Positions 44,039 through 52,417 of a DNA stretch of 64,000 nucleotides are shown here, piece after piece (positions within the stretch are counted from its first letter, which is position 1; every line of letters begins with the position of its first letter). The notes under the pieces were generated by a model. The model saw nothing but the letters and a program-made list of their open reading frames with translations. It made no database searches and was not told the DNA's origin. The translations under genes were made by a program, and so were the position numbers. Location of the stretch: NCBI RefSeq assembly GCF_001889405.1, contig NZ_CP017921.1:448057-512056 (forward strand), written 5' to 3'. This DNA comes from Methanohalophilus halophilus. Its GTDB lineage: Archaea > Halobacteriota > Methanosarcinia > Methanosarcinales > Methanosarcinaceae.

Positions 44039-44233
44039 ATGAATAAAAAAGAGGATTTTTAGTGGGAAAAATCACCTGTTTCCGAAAGGGAAAAGGAAAA
44101 AATCATACCGATCCCACTTAAATCCAATCACTGGACAGAAGAGAAACCAAATATGGATGATGCAGATATTGTTGTAGATGAATTTAAGGAAAGAATTGCC
44201 CGCATTATATCTGATAAGAGGGCAAAAGAGTGA
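44039..44233 (+). CDS. Small protein with an in-frame TAG (candidate pyrrolysine protein)
   Basis: From ATG 44039, with GTGAGG 8-13 bases upstream and a TATA box about 40-50 bases upstream, the frame reads MNKKEDF, an amber TAG at 44060-44062, then WEKSPVSEREKEK, IIPIPLKSNHWTEEKPN and MDDADIVVDEFKERIARIIS before TGA at 44231-44233. If TAG is read as pyrrolysine the product has 64 residues. The part after TAG is 56 stop-free codons of typical composition (charged, helical C-terminus). No start codon follows TAG until ATG 44153. The 3' end overlaps the convergent ecfT gene by 29 bases. Confidence 0.55.
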
Positions 44234-45002
44234 TACTCAAATTCCAGAAGGCAAGCAACAATATAAAAACCAACATAAGGACTACCCAATCATATTTTTC
44301 CATTTTTAATTCAAAAAGGGATGTCCTGTAGTTACCCTGATAACACCTGCTCTCCATTCCCAGGGATATATCGTCCATCATCCTGAAGGCTCCTCTGAGC
44401 AAGGGTACTGCCAGTGAAACCAATCCTGAAATCCTTTTTTGTCTTCCCAGACCCCTGCACAGCTGTGCCTGATACACTTCTTTCAGGAACCTGTTCAAGA
44501 CAGGAACCAGATGGATGGAGAGGGACATCATGGTGGCAATTTCAAAAGAACTCACTCCTAAGATCTTGCCTGGCAGGGGACGAAGTAGCCTTTCAACTCC
44601 CGCCGTCATGTGAGCAGGAGAAGTCGTAGCCGCCAACAGGGAGGCAAATTGTATCAAAAGAATAAAACGCCCTACAATCCTCAGGCCCTCATAAAAGCCT
44701 TCTGAGGTGGCAGAAAATCCATACAAATCCATAAAACTATTCCCCGGTATCAGGAATAGCTGGAATATAAAAATTAAGATTAAGAAGGGGGCAATTGGAC
44801 GAAGGTTTCGTAGCATCGCAATACGCACAGAAGAAAGATAGTATAAAACTATGAATAATGCAAATATCAGGACCAAACCTGTAACATGCAACCTGAAGAT
44901 CAAAATGCTGATCAGCATCGTAGCTATTAGTTTTGTGCGGGGATCAAGCTTGTGCAAGAAGGAATCTCCAGGGACAAAACCCAAAAAATAATCAGGCATC
45001 AT
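44205..45002 (-). CDS. ecfT: ECF transporter transmembrane subunit EcfT
   Basis: A 265-residue EcfT/CbiQ membrane subunit with about five helices. The family coupling motifs that contact the two ATPases appear as EVYQAQLCRGLGR (A-R-G-like, near 189) and DISLGMESRCYQGNYRTSLF (near 219-238). FVPGDSFLHKLDPRTKL near 10-26 is the usual N-terminal signature. The start at 45002 is chosen because GGAG lies 6 bases before it; ATGs at 45008 and 44999 are alternatives. It completes the bioY-ecfA-ecfA'-ecfT operon. Confidence 0.92.
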   Translation of the reverse strand: MMPDYFLGFVPGDSFLHKLDPRTKLIATMLISILIFRLHVTGLVLIFALFIVLYYLSSVRIAMLRNLRPIAPFLILIFIFQLFLIPGNSFMDLYGFSATSEGFYEGLRIVGRFILLIQFASLLAATTSPAHMTAGVERLLRPLPGKILGVSSFEIATMMSLSIHLVPVLNRFLKEVYQAQLCRGLGRQKRISGLVSLAVPLLRGAFRMMDDISLGMESRCYQGNYRTSLFELKMEKYDWVVLMLVFILLLAFWNLSITLLPSYQI

Positions 45003-45783
45003 CCACATCTCCGATTTCTAATTTTTCCAATTGCCTGATTGCACTTTCCACTGTAAACGTATCCGGGTTCACTGGTAAACCCCTTGAATGCAGCCTCTTC
45101 ATCAAAGCGGTTACAGGCGGCAGAGGGAGACTATCATCCAAAATGTAATGTTGCCTTTGACCATCAAAACAAATTATTCCATCCCGCAGGTAGATAATTC
45201 GCGGAGCTACTTCAAGCAGTTTATCTAGGTGATGGGAAATTACGATAACCCCTACTCCCATATTCTGCAAGGTCTGTATAATATGAGGGAGGTGCGTTTT
45301 TCCTTTTGTATCAAGCCCTGCAAAAGGTTCATCGAGCACCATATATCTGGGAGACTGGGCAATTATTCCTGCCAAAGACACCAATTTCTGTTCCCCTCCA
45401 CTGATCCCGAAGGGAGATACTTCAAGGAGGGATTTATCCAGACCCACTATATCTACTGCCTTGTTGACCTGCCTTTCAATATCCCTTCTATCAAAACCAA
45501 AATTAGAAGGACCAAAGGCAATGTCATCATAAACCGTTTTTTCAAAGAGTTGTCTGGAAGAATGCTGAAATAGGACACCTATCATTTCCCTGACTTTTTT
45601 AGCATGGTATGGATAACCATCAATTTGCACAATGCCGTTGTCTGGTTCGAGCAGACCAACAAGAAGACGCAACAAGGTTGATTTGCCCGCGCCTACAGGC
45701 CCCGTCAAGCCCACAATCTCACCGGGCTTTATGTACATGGATACATTTTGCAAAACTAAATTTTGCCCGTATGAAAATTTCAA
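44992..45783 (-). CDS. ECF transporter ATPase EcfA'
   Basis: A 263-residue ABC ATPase. Walker A is GPVGAGKST (near 29-37), Q-loop LFQHSSRQLF (near 72-81), signature GISGGEQKL (near 125-133) and Walker B VLDEPFAGLD (near 149-158), followed by the switch His in VISHHLDK. The C-terminal 40 residues are the ECF-specific extension. With its partner it powers biotin uptake. The TTG start overlaps the preceding stop by 4 bases, so the pair is translationally coupled; the N-terminus is slightly short. Confidence 0.92.
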   Translation of the reverse strand: MKFSYGQNLVLQNVSMYIKPGEIVGLTGPVGAGKSTLLRLLVGLLEPDNGIVQIDGYPYHAKKVREMIGVLFQHSSRQLFEKTVYDDIAFGPSNFGFDRRDIERQVNKAVDIVGLDKSLLEVSPFGISGGEQKLVSLAGIIAQSPRYMVLDEPFAGLDTKGKTHLPHIIQTLQNMGVGVIVISHHLDKLLEVAPRIIYLRDGIICFDGQRQHYILDDSLPLPPVTALMKRLHSRGLPVNPDTFTVESAIRQLEKLEIGDVDDA

Positions 45784-46604
45784 ATTCTTGACTTCAATTG
45801 CCAGATAGATTCCTCCAGTGTATTAACATCAGGGTTTGAAACATCAATCTCTTTGAGACCGTTATCCCGCAGCCACAGGGCAAGTTCAGTAAGAGGAGGA
45901 ATTGAAATACCGGGGTTTGACACAGCAGGGGAATCAAAAAACAAAGAGGATTTGCCATCATAAACGACCCTCCCCTTTTCAAAAGCTATAACCCTTTCAG
46001 CAAGATGTACTTCCTCCAGGTTGTGGGTGACCATTATTATCGTCTTGCCCTTTTCATGAAGCCTGGTGATGGTTGCAAGTACCTGTTGTTTTGAGAAAGA
46101 ATCCAGCATGGAGGTTACCTCGTCAAATATCACACATTCAGGCTCCATGACAAGGACACCTGCAAGGGCTGCAAGTTGCATCTGTCCGCCGCTTAGTTCC
46201 AAAGGAGATTTGCCGGCCAGATGGGATATCCCCAGATCTGAAAGAGAACTATCCGTTTTGTTGCGGATTACTGATGGAGGACAGGCCAGGTTTTCAAGAC
46301 CAAAAGCCACGTCTTCCTCTACAGTGGCACCTACGAACTGGGTTAAAGGGTTCTGGAAAACCATACCAATTTTCCTGCGTATAGCAATTAGATTGGAAAT
46401 AGTGCATGTATCCATATCCCAAATTTTCACCATTCCTTCATCCGGCAGCAGTAAACCGTTCAGATGTCTGACAAAGGTAGACTTACCACTACCATTACCT
46501 CCTACTATGACTACGAATTCACCGCTGTCAATCGACACATTGATGCCGTCAAGAACACGTTGATTTTCCTTGAAACCAAAGCTTAAATCTTCAATCTCTA
46601 TCAT
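45780..46604 (-). CDS. ECF transporter ATPase EcfA
   Basis: A 274-residue ABC ATPase. Walker A is GGNGSGKST (near 35-43), Q-loop VFQNPLTQFVGATVEEDVAFG (near 82-102), signature LSGGQMQLAALAG (near 136-148) and Walker B CVIFDEVTSML (near 157-167). It forms a heterodimer with EcfA' in the energising module. The start ATG overlaps the bioY stop by 4 bases. Confidence 0.93.
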   Translation of the reverse strand: MIEIEDLSFGFKENQRVLDGINVSIDSGEFVVIVGGNGSGKSTFVRHLNGLLLPDEGMVKIWDMDTCTISNLIAIRRKIGMVFQNPLTQFVGATVEEDVAFGLENLACPPSVIRNKTDSSLSDLGISHLAGKSPLELSGGQMQLAALAGVLVMEPECVIFDEVTSMLDSFSKQQVLATITRLHEKGKTIIMVTHNLEEVHLAERVIAFEKGRVVYDGKSSLFFDSPAVSNPGISIPPLTELALWLRDNGLKEIDVSNPDVNTLEESIWQLKSRI

Positions 46605-47149
46605 ACCAAAGATTCCGTCTTGAGGTAGCGATAAATAATGGTCGCGGCTGCAATCTTGATGGCAGCTCCCGGGATAAATGGAGCAACACCTAATGCAAGT
46701 GTTTCGTGCGCCCCCAGGGATGCCACATACATCAGCTGGAAATAGCCGGGAACGTAGATAGCAATCATACCTATAAGGAATATAGCCACCATACCGGCAA
46801 TTGATCCGTTCTGGAATTTTTCAAAGAGATAACCAATTACAAGAGCTGCCAGAATAAAACCGATGATATAGCCCCCTGTGGGACCCAGCAGCACACCAAG
46901 TCCGGAGCTACCACCTGAAAATACAGGTAAACCGACAATACCGAGCAAAACATAGATGAACATACTCAGCATGCCCCATCGAGCACCCAGCACCGCCCCT
47001 GCAAGAATTACAAATAATGTCTGCAGGGTAACAGGTACCAACCCCACGGGGACACTGATATAAGCACCCACCGCAGTCATGGAAGCAAAAAGGGCAGCAT
47101 AAACCATTTTCCTGACGGAAGAATCGGATAAACCATTGTTGTTAACCAT
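46601..47149 (-). CDS. bioY: Biotin transporter BioY
   Basis: A 182-residue ECF S component with six membrane helices. The BioY signatures are visible: ISVPVGLVPVTLQTLFVILAG (about 31-51), SGGSSGLGVLLGPTGGYIIGF (near 77-97) and GVAPFIPGAAIKI near 154-166. It binds biotin for the EcfA/EcfA'/EcfT module encoded directly downstream. The ATG lies inside a biotin-repressor-like palindrome, and a TATA-like TTTAAAAATA (47168-47177) about 20-28 bases upstream implies a leaderless mRNA. Confidence 0.94.
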   Translation of the reverse strand: MVNNNGLSDSSVRKMVYAALFASMTAVGAYISVPVGLVPVTLQTLFVILAGAVLGARWGMLSMFIYVLLGIVGLPVFSGGSSGLGVLLGPTGGYIIGFILAALVIGYLFEKFQNGSIAGMVAIFLIGMIAIYVPGYFQLMYVASLGAHETLALGVAPFIPGAAIKIAAATIIYRYLKTESLV

Positions 47150-47167
47150 GAAAAATAAATGGTTAAC
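47141..47167. promoter_or_regulatory. BirA-type operator over the bioY start codon
   Basis: GTTAACCAT (47141-47149) and ATGGTTAAC (47159-47167) form a perfect 9-bp inverted repeat with a 9-base spacer. The AACC...GGTT half sites and their spacing match the known biotin-repressor operator pattern (GTTAACC-N13-GGTTAAC). It spans the expected transcription start and the first codon of bioY, where repression by a biotin-bound BirA would be effective. Confidence 0.7.
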
Positions 47168-47208
47168 GGTATTTTTAAATTTTACCCTGAAAAGAAATCA
47201 CATTCAAA

Positions 47209-47235
47209 AAAATAGAAGGTGGTATAATCCACCTT
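47209..47235 (-). terminator. Terminator of the thermosome gene
   Basis: On the minus strand AAGGTGG and CCACCTT pair (7 bp, 6-base loop), followed by CTATTTTTTTG. It starts 3 bases after the thermosome stop. Confidence 0.7.
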
Positions 47236-47238
47236 ATC

Positions 47239-48858
47239 TTACATATCCATGTCCATATCAGGCATTTCAGGTGCTGCCTGATTGGAGTGAGGGGATGCTG
47301 CAACAACGTCATCAATTCTAAGAACCATGACAGCTGCTTCTGTTCCGGCGTTAATTGCCTGTGTCTTGGCACGGAGTGGTTCGATTACATCGTTTTCCCA
47401 CATGTCAACAATCTCACCGGTATATACATTAAGCCCCATCCTCTTGTTGCCTTCTTCGTGCTTGGAACGCAGTTCAACAAGTTTGTTTATTGGGTCATAG
47501 CCTGAATTTTCAGCAAGGGTTTCAGGAATTACTTCAAATGCTTCTGCGAATTTGGCAACTGCAAGCTGTTCCCTGCCACTGAGGGAAGATGCATATTCAC
47601 CCAGACGCATGGAGAGTTCTACTTCCGGAGATCCGCCGCCTGCAACTACTTTACCATCTTCCAGAGCCACAGCGACTACGTGAAGAGCGTCGTCTATTGC
47701 ATGCTGGAGAGAATCTACAACGTGCTGTGTACCACCATGAAGGATTATTGAAACTGCTTTCTTTTCCCTGCATCCTGTGATATAGGTCATCTTGTTGCCT
47801 TTTATGTCACGTTCTTCTACAAGATTTGCAGAACCCAGGTCATTGGCAGTGATTTCATCGATATCCTGAATGTTGGTTGCACCAGTCGCTTCACAGATAC
47901 GATCCAGATCACTCTTTTTAAGCCTCTTGGCGGCATAGACGCCAGCCTTTTCGAGATAATATTGTGCAAGGTCATCAATTCCCTTCTGGCAGAAGACAAC
48001 ATTTGCACCGGAATCCAGAATCTTGTCGGTCATCTGTTTGACCATCTTTTCTTCCTGGTCCAAAAACATCTGCATCTGGTCCGGGGAAGATATCTTGATC
48101 TCGGCATCCATCTCGGTCTTTTTGAATTCAACCGGGATACTGAGAACAAGGATTTTTGCATCCTCTATCTTTTCAGGCATGTTGGGATGTGTGCGGGCTT
48201 TATCAAGAACAAGGCCTTTTACAAGTTTGGACTCACCAACACTTTCACCGGCCTGTTTTTCTATTTTGATGTCACTTACATCTGCAACATAGCCATCATC
48301 CGTTTCTTCTCCTATGAGAGATACGGCTTCAACGGTAAGCTCTGCAAGCATTTCCTTGTGAGATTCTGCACCTTTTCCGGTAATTGCGGTTTTTGCCACT
48401 TTTTTGAGGGCTTCAGTATCGTCACGTGAAATATCTATACTTATACTTTTTACGATTTCAACCGCCTTTTTGGATGCCTGCCTGTAACCTGTTGCAATAA
48501 TTGTGGGGTGTACACCTTTCTTGAGAAGTTCCTCTGCCTTGGAAAGGAATTCACCGGCCAGTACGGCTGCTGTGGTCGTACCGTCTCCGACTTCATCATC
48601 CTGGGTCTTGGCCACCTCAACGATCATTTTGGCTGTAGGATGTTCAATGTCCATTTCCTTGAGAATGGTTGCACCGTCATTGGTGATTACCACATCACCC
48701 ATTGAATCCACAAGCATCTTGTCCATACCCTTGGGACCAAGGGTAGTACGGACTGCGTTGGCAACTGCCTTGCCTGCCAGAATGTTGTTGCTCTGGGCAT
48801 CTCTGCCCCTTGTTACCTGACTTCCGTCTGCTAAAATGTATATCGGCTGTCCTGCCAA
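47239..48858 (-). CDS. Thermosome subunit (group II chaperonin)
   Basis: A 539-residue TCP-1-like chaperonin subunit. ATP-binding motifs are [10 protein letters not shown] (near 41-50), the [10 protein letters not shown] segment (near 59-68) and [13 protein letters not shown] (near 92-104); [16 protein letters not shown] is near 400. The C-terminal tail is methionine/aspartate-rich ([10 protein letters not shown]), as usual for archaeal thermosomes. It folds proteins in a lidded double ring. The start is TTG at 48858 with GGAGGTC 6 bases upstream. A TATA box (CGTTTATATAG, about 48952-48962) gives a leader of roughly 70 bases. A hairpin terminator follows. Confidence 0.96.
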   Translation of the reverse strand: MAGQPIYILADGSQVTRGRDAQSNNILAGKAVANAVRTTLGPKGMDKMLVDSMGDVVITNDGATILKEMDIEHPTAKMIVEVAKTQDDEVGDGTTTAAVLAGEFLSKAEELLKKGVHPTIIATGYRQASKKAVEIVKSISIDISRDDTEALKKVAKTAITGKGAESHKEMLAELTVEAVSLIGEETDDGYVADVSDIKIEKQAGESVGESKLVKGLVLDKARTHPNMPEKIEDAKILVLSIPVEFKKTEMDAEIKISSPDQMQMFLDQEEKMVKQMTDKILDSGANVVFCQKGIDDLAQYYLEKAGVYAAKRLKKSDLDRICEATGATNIQDIDEITANDLGSANLVEERDIKGNKMTYITGCREKKAVSIILHGGTQHVVDSLQHAIDDALHVVAVALEDGKVVAGGGSPEVELSMRLGEYASSLSGREQLAVAKFAEAFEVIPETLAENSGYDPINKLVELRSKHEEGNKRMGLNVYTGEIVDMWENDVIEPLRAKTQAINAGTEAAVMVLRIDDVVAASPHSNQAAPEMPDMDMDM

Positions 48859-49050
48859 ACTTTGACCTCCTTATATAATTATGATCCAGTAAATTGCATC
48901 ACGAAAAGAGCACTATGTACTCTCAACCTGTTCGTTCTAGATGATTGAACTTCTATATAAACGTTGCTTGAACGAGTTAGAAAAAGAGTAAGACATTTAC
49001 AGTCGACAGGCACAGATAAAGTAGTATCCTATAAAAAAGGAAGGGGTCAA

Positions 49051-50589
49051 TCAGCGGCGACCCCGGAGAATGTTCACAACAAGAAGCATGCCTATCCCCA
49101 GGAAAATGCCAAACCCTGGTACAGCTTCAGACGATTCTTCTCCAGCTTCGGGTGCTTCCTGCTCCACAGATTGCCTTACATCTTCAACCTCTTCAGCAAA
49201 ACGCTCTCCTACAAGCATTGGATCTCCTTCATAACCAAGAGTTTCGAAATCCATCATACCGGTCTCGAGGTGACAATCACTACAATCAAGAGAGTTCTCA
49301 GCTGGTGGAACCTCATGGTTAATGCTCTCATAAAGGGATGTTTCAACGAATTCATATTCACCACTATAAGACACATCTACATACTCCATTCCAGAAGCTG
49401 AAGCCTTATCCCAATCATATGTGGCCCAATAGGAATTTTCGCCACCAAACAAATCAGGTACTATCAGGTATTTATACTCAGCATCACTGATTTGTTTTGC
49501 CCTGTGAATCTTGAAGGGATAAATCTGTGAATCTGCATCATTCCTTGAACCCAGAGGTGCATTCATGACAGTCACTCCATCAGTGTTGATTTTATCTCCC
49601 AACTTATAGAGAGCTGAAGATCCATTGTACCAGGCATAACTTGGTGTCACATTCTTTTCCCAAACAAAGGAACCTTTTTTCTTGTTATAGGTAGCTTTAC
49701 CATATTCATCCGTTGGTACAGGATCGATATCCTGCCCTGCCTGAGACCAATCCCAGTACATCTTGGTAGGCACCTCACGTGCATATTGAGGAATATGACA
49801 TGTCTGGCAGGCAATTGCATCAACGTGGCCGTCCAGACGTTCCTTATATTCACCAGTATGAGGAGTCTGGCCGTGACAGTCGGAACATTCCACACGACAT
49901 TCACTATCTGGCAGTCCGGCAAACCGTCCGGCTACATTATGGTCGCTTGTTTCATGGCAATTCTGGCATTTGAAATCCAGAAGACCCATGTGTACATCCA
50001 GTTCCACAGATGGATTACTTAGTGCAGAAGACATGTCACCATGTTTCACATTATCGCCGCCACCACCATAAAAATGACAGTTGCCTCCACATGTATCCCT
50101 GGTGGGAGAACCTACACTTTGAGCGACCTCTGCAAGATCAACGGAAGCGTCTACGGCACCTGCACCTGTTGGAATCTTATTATACGTTCCTGTATTATCA
50201 TGGCACACCAGGCAATCTATATTTGATGCATTGTTAAAATCAAAAGTGTCGTCTTCCCAGCCATAACCGGCATGACACGAAGTACATCGTGGTTCATTGG
50301 AAGCAATGGCCACACAGAAATTATTTATAACCGTTCTTTTACCCATATCCTTATAAGCTTCTATCTCTCCACATTCACAATCACCGCAGCTGGTCCATAA
50401 CCAATGGGTTGAATTGAGCATGTCCTTTGCCTGTGGTTCATGGCAACCTATACACTCCTCAGTCACCTCAGGCCCGCTATCGTAGGGTCCTGTAAGAAAA
50501 CTATGGTTAATTTCAGTTGCACAGGCAATACCAGAGAGACAAACAATTGATATAAACAGAATTAAAATAACCTGCCCTCTCATATACAT
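49051..50589 (-). CDS. Octaheme c-type cytochrome, tetrathionate reductase family, with PGF-CTERM-like anchor
   Basis: A 512-residue secreted cytochrome. After a signal peptide (about 1-24) there are seven CXXCH heme sites (CIGCH, CTSCH, CLVCH, CQNCH, CSDCH, CQTCH, CSDCH) and one CX3CH (CGGNCH). Segments such as INNFCVAIASNEPRCTSCHA, FYGGGGDNVKHGD and WYNGSSALYKLGDKI match the octaheme tetrathionate reductase (OTR) family. The C-terminus AVPGFGIFLGIGMLLVVNIL plus basic residues is a PGF-CTERM sorting signal for lipid anchoring. ATG 50589 follows GGAGG at 5 bases. It may move electrons at the cell surface; the substrate is unknown. Confidence 0.9.
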   Translation of the reverse strand: MYMRGQVILILFISIVCLSGIACATEINHSFLTGPYDSGPEVTEECIGCHEPQAKDMLNSTHWLWTSCGDCECGEIEAYKDMGKRTVINNFCVAIASNEPRCTSCHAGYGWEDDTFDFNNASNIDCLVCHDNTGTYNKIPTGAGAVDASVDLAEVAQSVGSPTRDTCGGNCHFYGGGGDNVKHGDMSSALSNPSVELDVHMGLLDFKCQNCHETSDHNVAGRFAGLPDSECRVECSDCHGQTPHTGEYKERLDGHVDAIACQTCHIPQYAREVPTKMYWDWSQAGQDIDPVPTDEYGKATYNKKKGSFVWEKNVTPSYAWYNGSSALYKLGDKINTDGVTVMNAPLGSRNDADSQIYPFKIHRAKQISDAEYKYLIVPDLFGGENSYWATYDWDKASASGMEYVDVSYSGEYEFVETSLYESINHEVPPAENSLDCSDCHLETGMMDFETLGYEGDPMLVGERFAEEVEDVRQSVEQEAPEAGEESSEAVPGFGIFLGIGMLLVVNILRGRR

Positions 50590-50613
50590 ACAAACCTCCT
50601 TCATATATTGCAA

Positions 50614-51053
50614 TATAGATATGCTATAAAATAAATTGAGACTGATTCTATATAAAGACTAAGAACTGCGGATGAAAAACTACTATTTAAAAATAAATAA
50701 AAATAGTTAGAGGGCGACTGTGCAAATATCAGAATTCAATCCTTCATTCCCTGCGAATAAACTGTCTCCACAACCTTGAGATTTTTACAGTTACAGAAAT
50801 TGTGGCAGTATCAATAACACCGGGACCTTTTGCAGAAATAAGATCAAAACTCATAGGTGAACGACCAGCAAATTGAACAGTCCAGTTTTTTGGTCATAAG
50901 GACAAGTAGGATATATAGAATTATAAAATCATAAAATTATTGATTAGAATATTATTAGAAAGGACAATATCAAAAAAAGATACTCATAAGAGGCACCACC
51001 GTGAGGGGTTAATTAACTCCACACGAAAAAAGTGCCTCCGAAAAGTACAATGA
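50614..51053. other. Intergenic region between the octaheme cytochrome gene and tRNA-Arg
   Basis: This 440-base region contains the cytochrome promoter on the minus strand (TATA-like CTTTATATAGAATC near 50646-50659), a frameshifted small frame (50744-50897) and AT-rich sequence. Nothing else is recognisable. Confidence 0.5.
50744..50897 (-). pseudogene. Small gene with a homopolymer frameshift
   Basis: An ATG at 50897 opens MTKK and then hits an A6 run (50886-50891). One base fewer would join it to the frame NWTVQFAGRSPMSFDL, ISAKGPGVIDTATISVTVK, ISRLWRQFIRRE, ending at TGA 50744-50746, a coherent 50-residue protein of beta character. A TATA-like TATATATCC lies about 14-22 bases before the ATG. 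It could be a sequencing error, a decayed gene, or a site of programmed slippage. No family recognised. Confidence 0.4.
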
Positions 51054-51125
51054 CGTCCCGACTGAGACTTGAACTCAGGTCTAAGGCTCCGCAGGCCCCA
51101 AGGATATCCGCTACCCTACCGGGAC
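51054..51125 (-). tRNA. tRNA-Arg (anticodon GCG)
   Basis: A 72-base cloverleaf on the minus strand. The acceptor GTCCCGG pairs with TCGGGAC (one G-U), the D stem GGGT with ATCC, the T stem CTGAG with CTCAG around TTCAAGT. The anticodon loop CTGCGGA gives anticodon GCG (arginine, codon CGC) with a stem GGGGC/GCCTT that includes G-U pairs. The discriminator is G. CCA is not encoded and no intron is seen. Confidence 0.9.
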
Positions 51126-51232
51126 ACTCACTGACTTGGGTTCCTAATTATCTTCTCGAATATAAATGTTTGGTGGTAAAGCGTTAAACCACCAACAAAA
51201 GTTAAATCCATCAAGCATGTGATTGATAGAAC

Positions 51233-52417
51233 ATGACAATGACTATAGGCCTTGCAGGAAAGCCAAATGCAGGCAAATCAACATTCTTCAAAGCCGCAAC
51301 TATGGCAGAGGTGGATATTGCCAATTATCCATTCACCACCATTGATGCCAATCGCGGGGTTACCTATGTTCGTACCACCTGCCCGTGCATCGAGCGGGAC
51401 AAGAGATGTGGCAACTGTGAAGACGGGATACGCTTTGTACCAATCGAGATCATTGATGTGGCCGGCCTTGTGCCCGATGCCCATCAGGGCCGCGGGCTGG
51501 GAAATGCCTTTCTGGACGAACTGAGCCAGGCCCAGGCAATCATTCACGTAATTGACGCCTCCGGCGCCACAGATATAGAGGGTAATCCGGGCGACATCGC
51601 CAGCCATGATCCCCTGGAAGATATCGACTTCCTCAACCGGGAAATAACCATGTGGATGAAAGGCATCCTGTGTCGCAACTGGGAACGCCTGGCACGCAAA
51701 ATAAAAGCAGAGAATCTAAAGGTAGAAGAGGCAATTGCAAACCAGCTCATGGGAGCCGGGGTCTGTGAAGAACACGTGAACATAGCAATAGACCAGCTCG
51801 ACAAACGCGAATATATCAAATGGGAAGATGAAGATATGTGCCAGCTCTGCGAGTACATCCGCCTGCTCAGTAAACCTGTCATCATCGCCGCGAACAAACT
51901 AGATATAGCCCCGCCGGAAAATGTCGAAAACCTTGAAAAACTTGAGATGATAGTCGTACCCACAAGTGCTGCAGCAGAGTTGGCCATCCGAAATGCGGCC
52001 AGTACCGGAGCAATTGATTACAAACCTGGGGATGAGGACTTTGCCATAGAGGAAAGCGACCTGAGTGAAAAACAGATAAAGGGTCTGGAAAAGCTTAAAA
52101 GTTTCGTGGTATCCCGCAAACCCCACGGGTGTGGAGTACAGGAATGTATCAACAGGGCAGTATTTGACCAGCTCAACCTCATTGTAGTCTACCCTGTCGA
52201 AGATGAAGGCCACTGGACCGACAAAAAAGGTCGCATGCTTCCCGATGCCTACCTGGTCAAAAAAGGTTCCACTGCGCATGAACTTGCATACAAGGTGCAC
52301 ACCGACATCGGAGATCGTTTCCTATATGCTGTAGACGGGCGTACCCGCATGAGACTCGGAGACAAATACGAACTCAAGGACGGAGATGTTATAAAGATCG
52401 TCTCAACCGCCAAATGA
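51233..52417 (+). CDS. ychF: YchF-type (Obg-related) GTPase/ATPase
   Basis: A 394-residue archaeal YchF. G1 is GKPNAGKST (near 9-17), G3 region EIIDVAGLVPDAHQGRGLG (near 75-93), G4-like AANKLD (near 221-226), and a C-terminal TGS domain (about 300-394; AHELAYKVHTDIGDRFLYA). A cysteine-rich insertion CPCIERDKRCGNCE near 53-66 is characteristic of archaeal members. YchF proteins bind ribosomes and prefer ATP. It shares an ATGA overlap with the cis-prenyltransferase gene. Confidence 0.94.
   Translation: MTMTIGLAGKPNAGKSTFFKAATMAEVDIANYPFTTIDANRGVTYVRTTCPCIERDKRCGNCEDGIRFVPIEIIDVAGLVPDAHQGRGLGNAFLDELSQAQAIIHVIDASGATDIEGNPGDIASHDPLEDIDFLNREITMWMKGILCRNWERLARKIKAENLKVEEAIANQLMGAGVCEEHVNIAIDQLDKREYIKWEDEDMCQLCEYIRLLSKPVIIAANKLDIAPPENVENLEKLEMIVVPTSAAAELAIRNAASTGAIDYKPGDEDFAIEESDLSEKQIKGLEKLKSFVVSRKPHGCGVQECINRAVFDQLNLIVVYPVEDEGHWTDKKGRMLPDAYLVKKGSTAHELAYKVHTDIGDRFLYAVDGRTRMRLGDKYELKDGDVIKIVSTAK

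Noticed and set aside
51054-51125. An alternative anticodon-loop register for the tRNA
   Set aside because: The shifted loop CCTGCGG would lack the invariant U33; the register with CTGCGGA keeps it and gives anticodon GCG.
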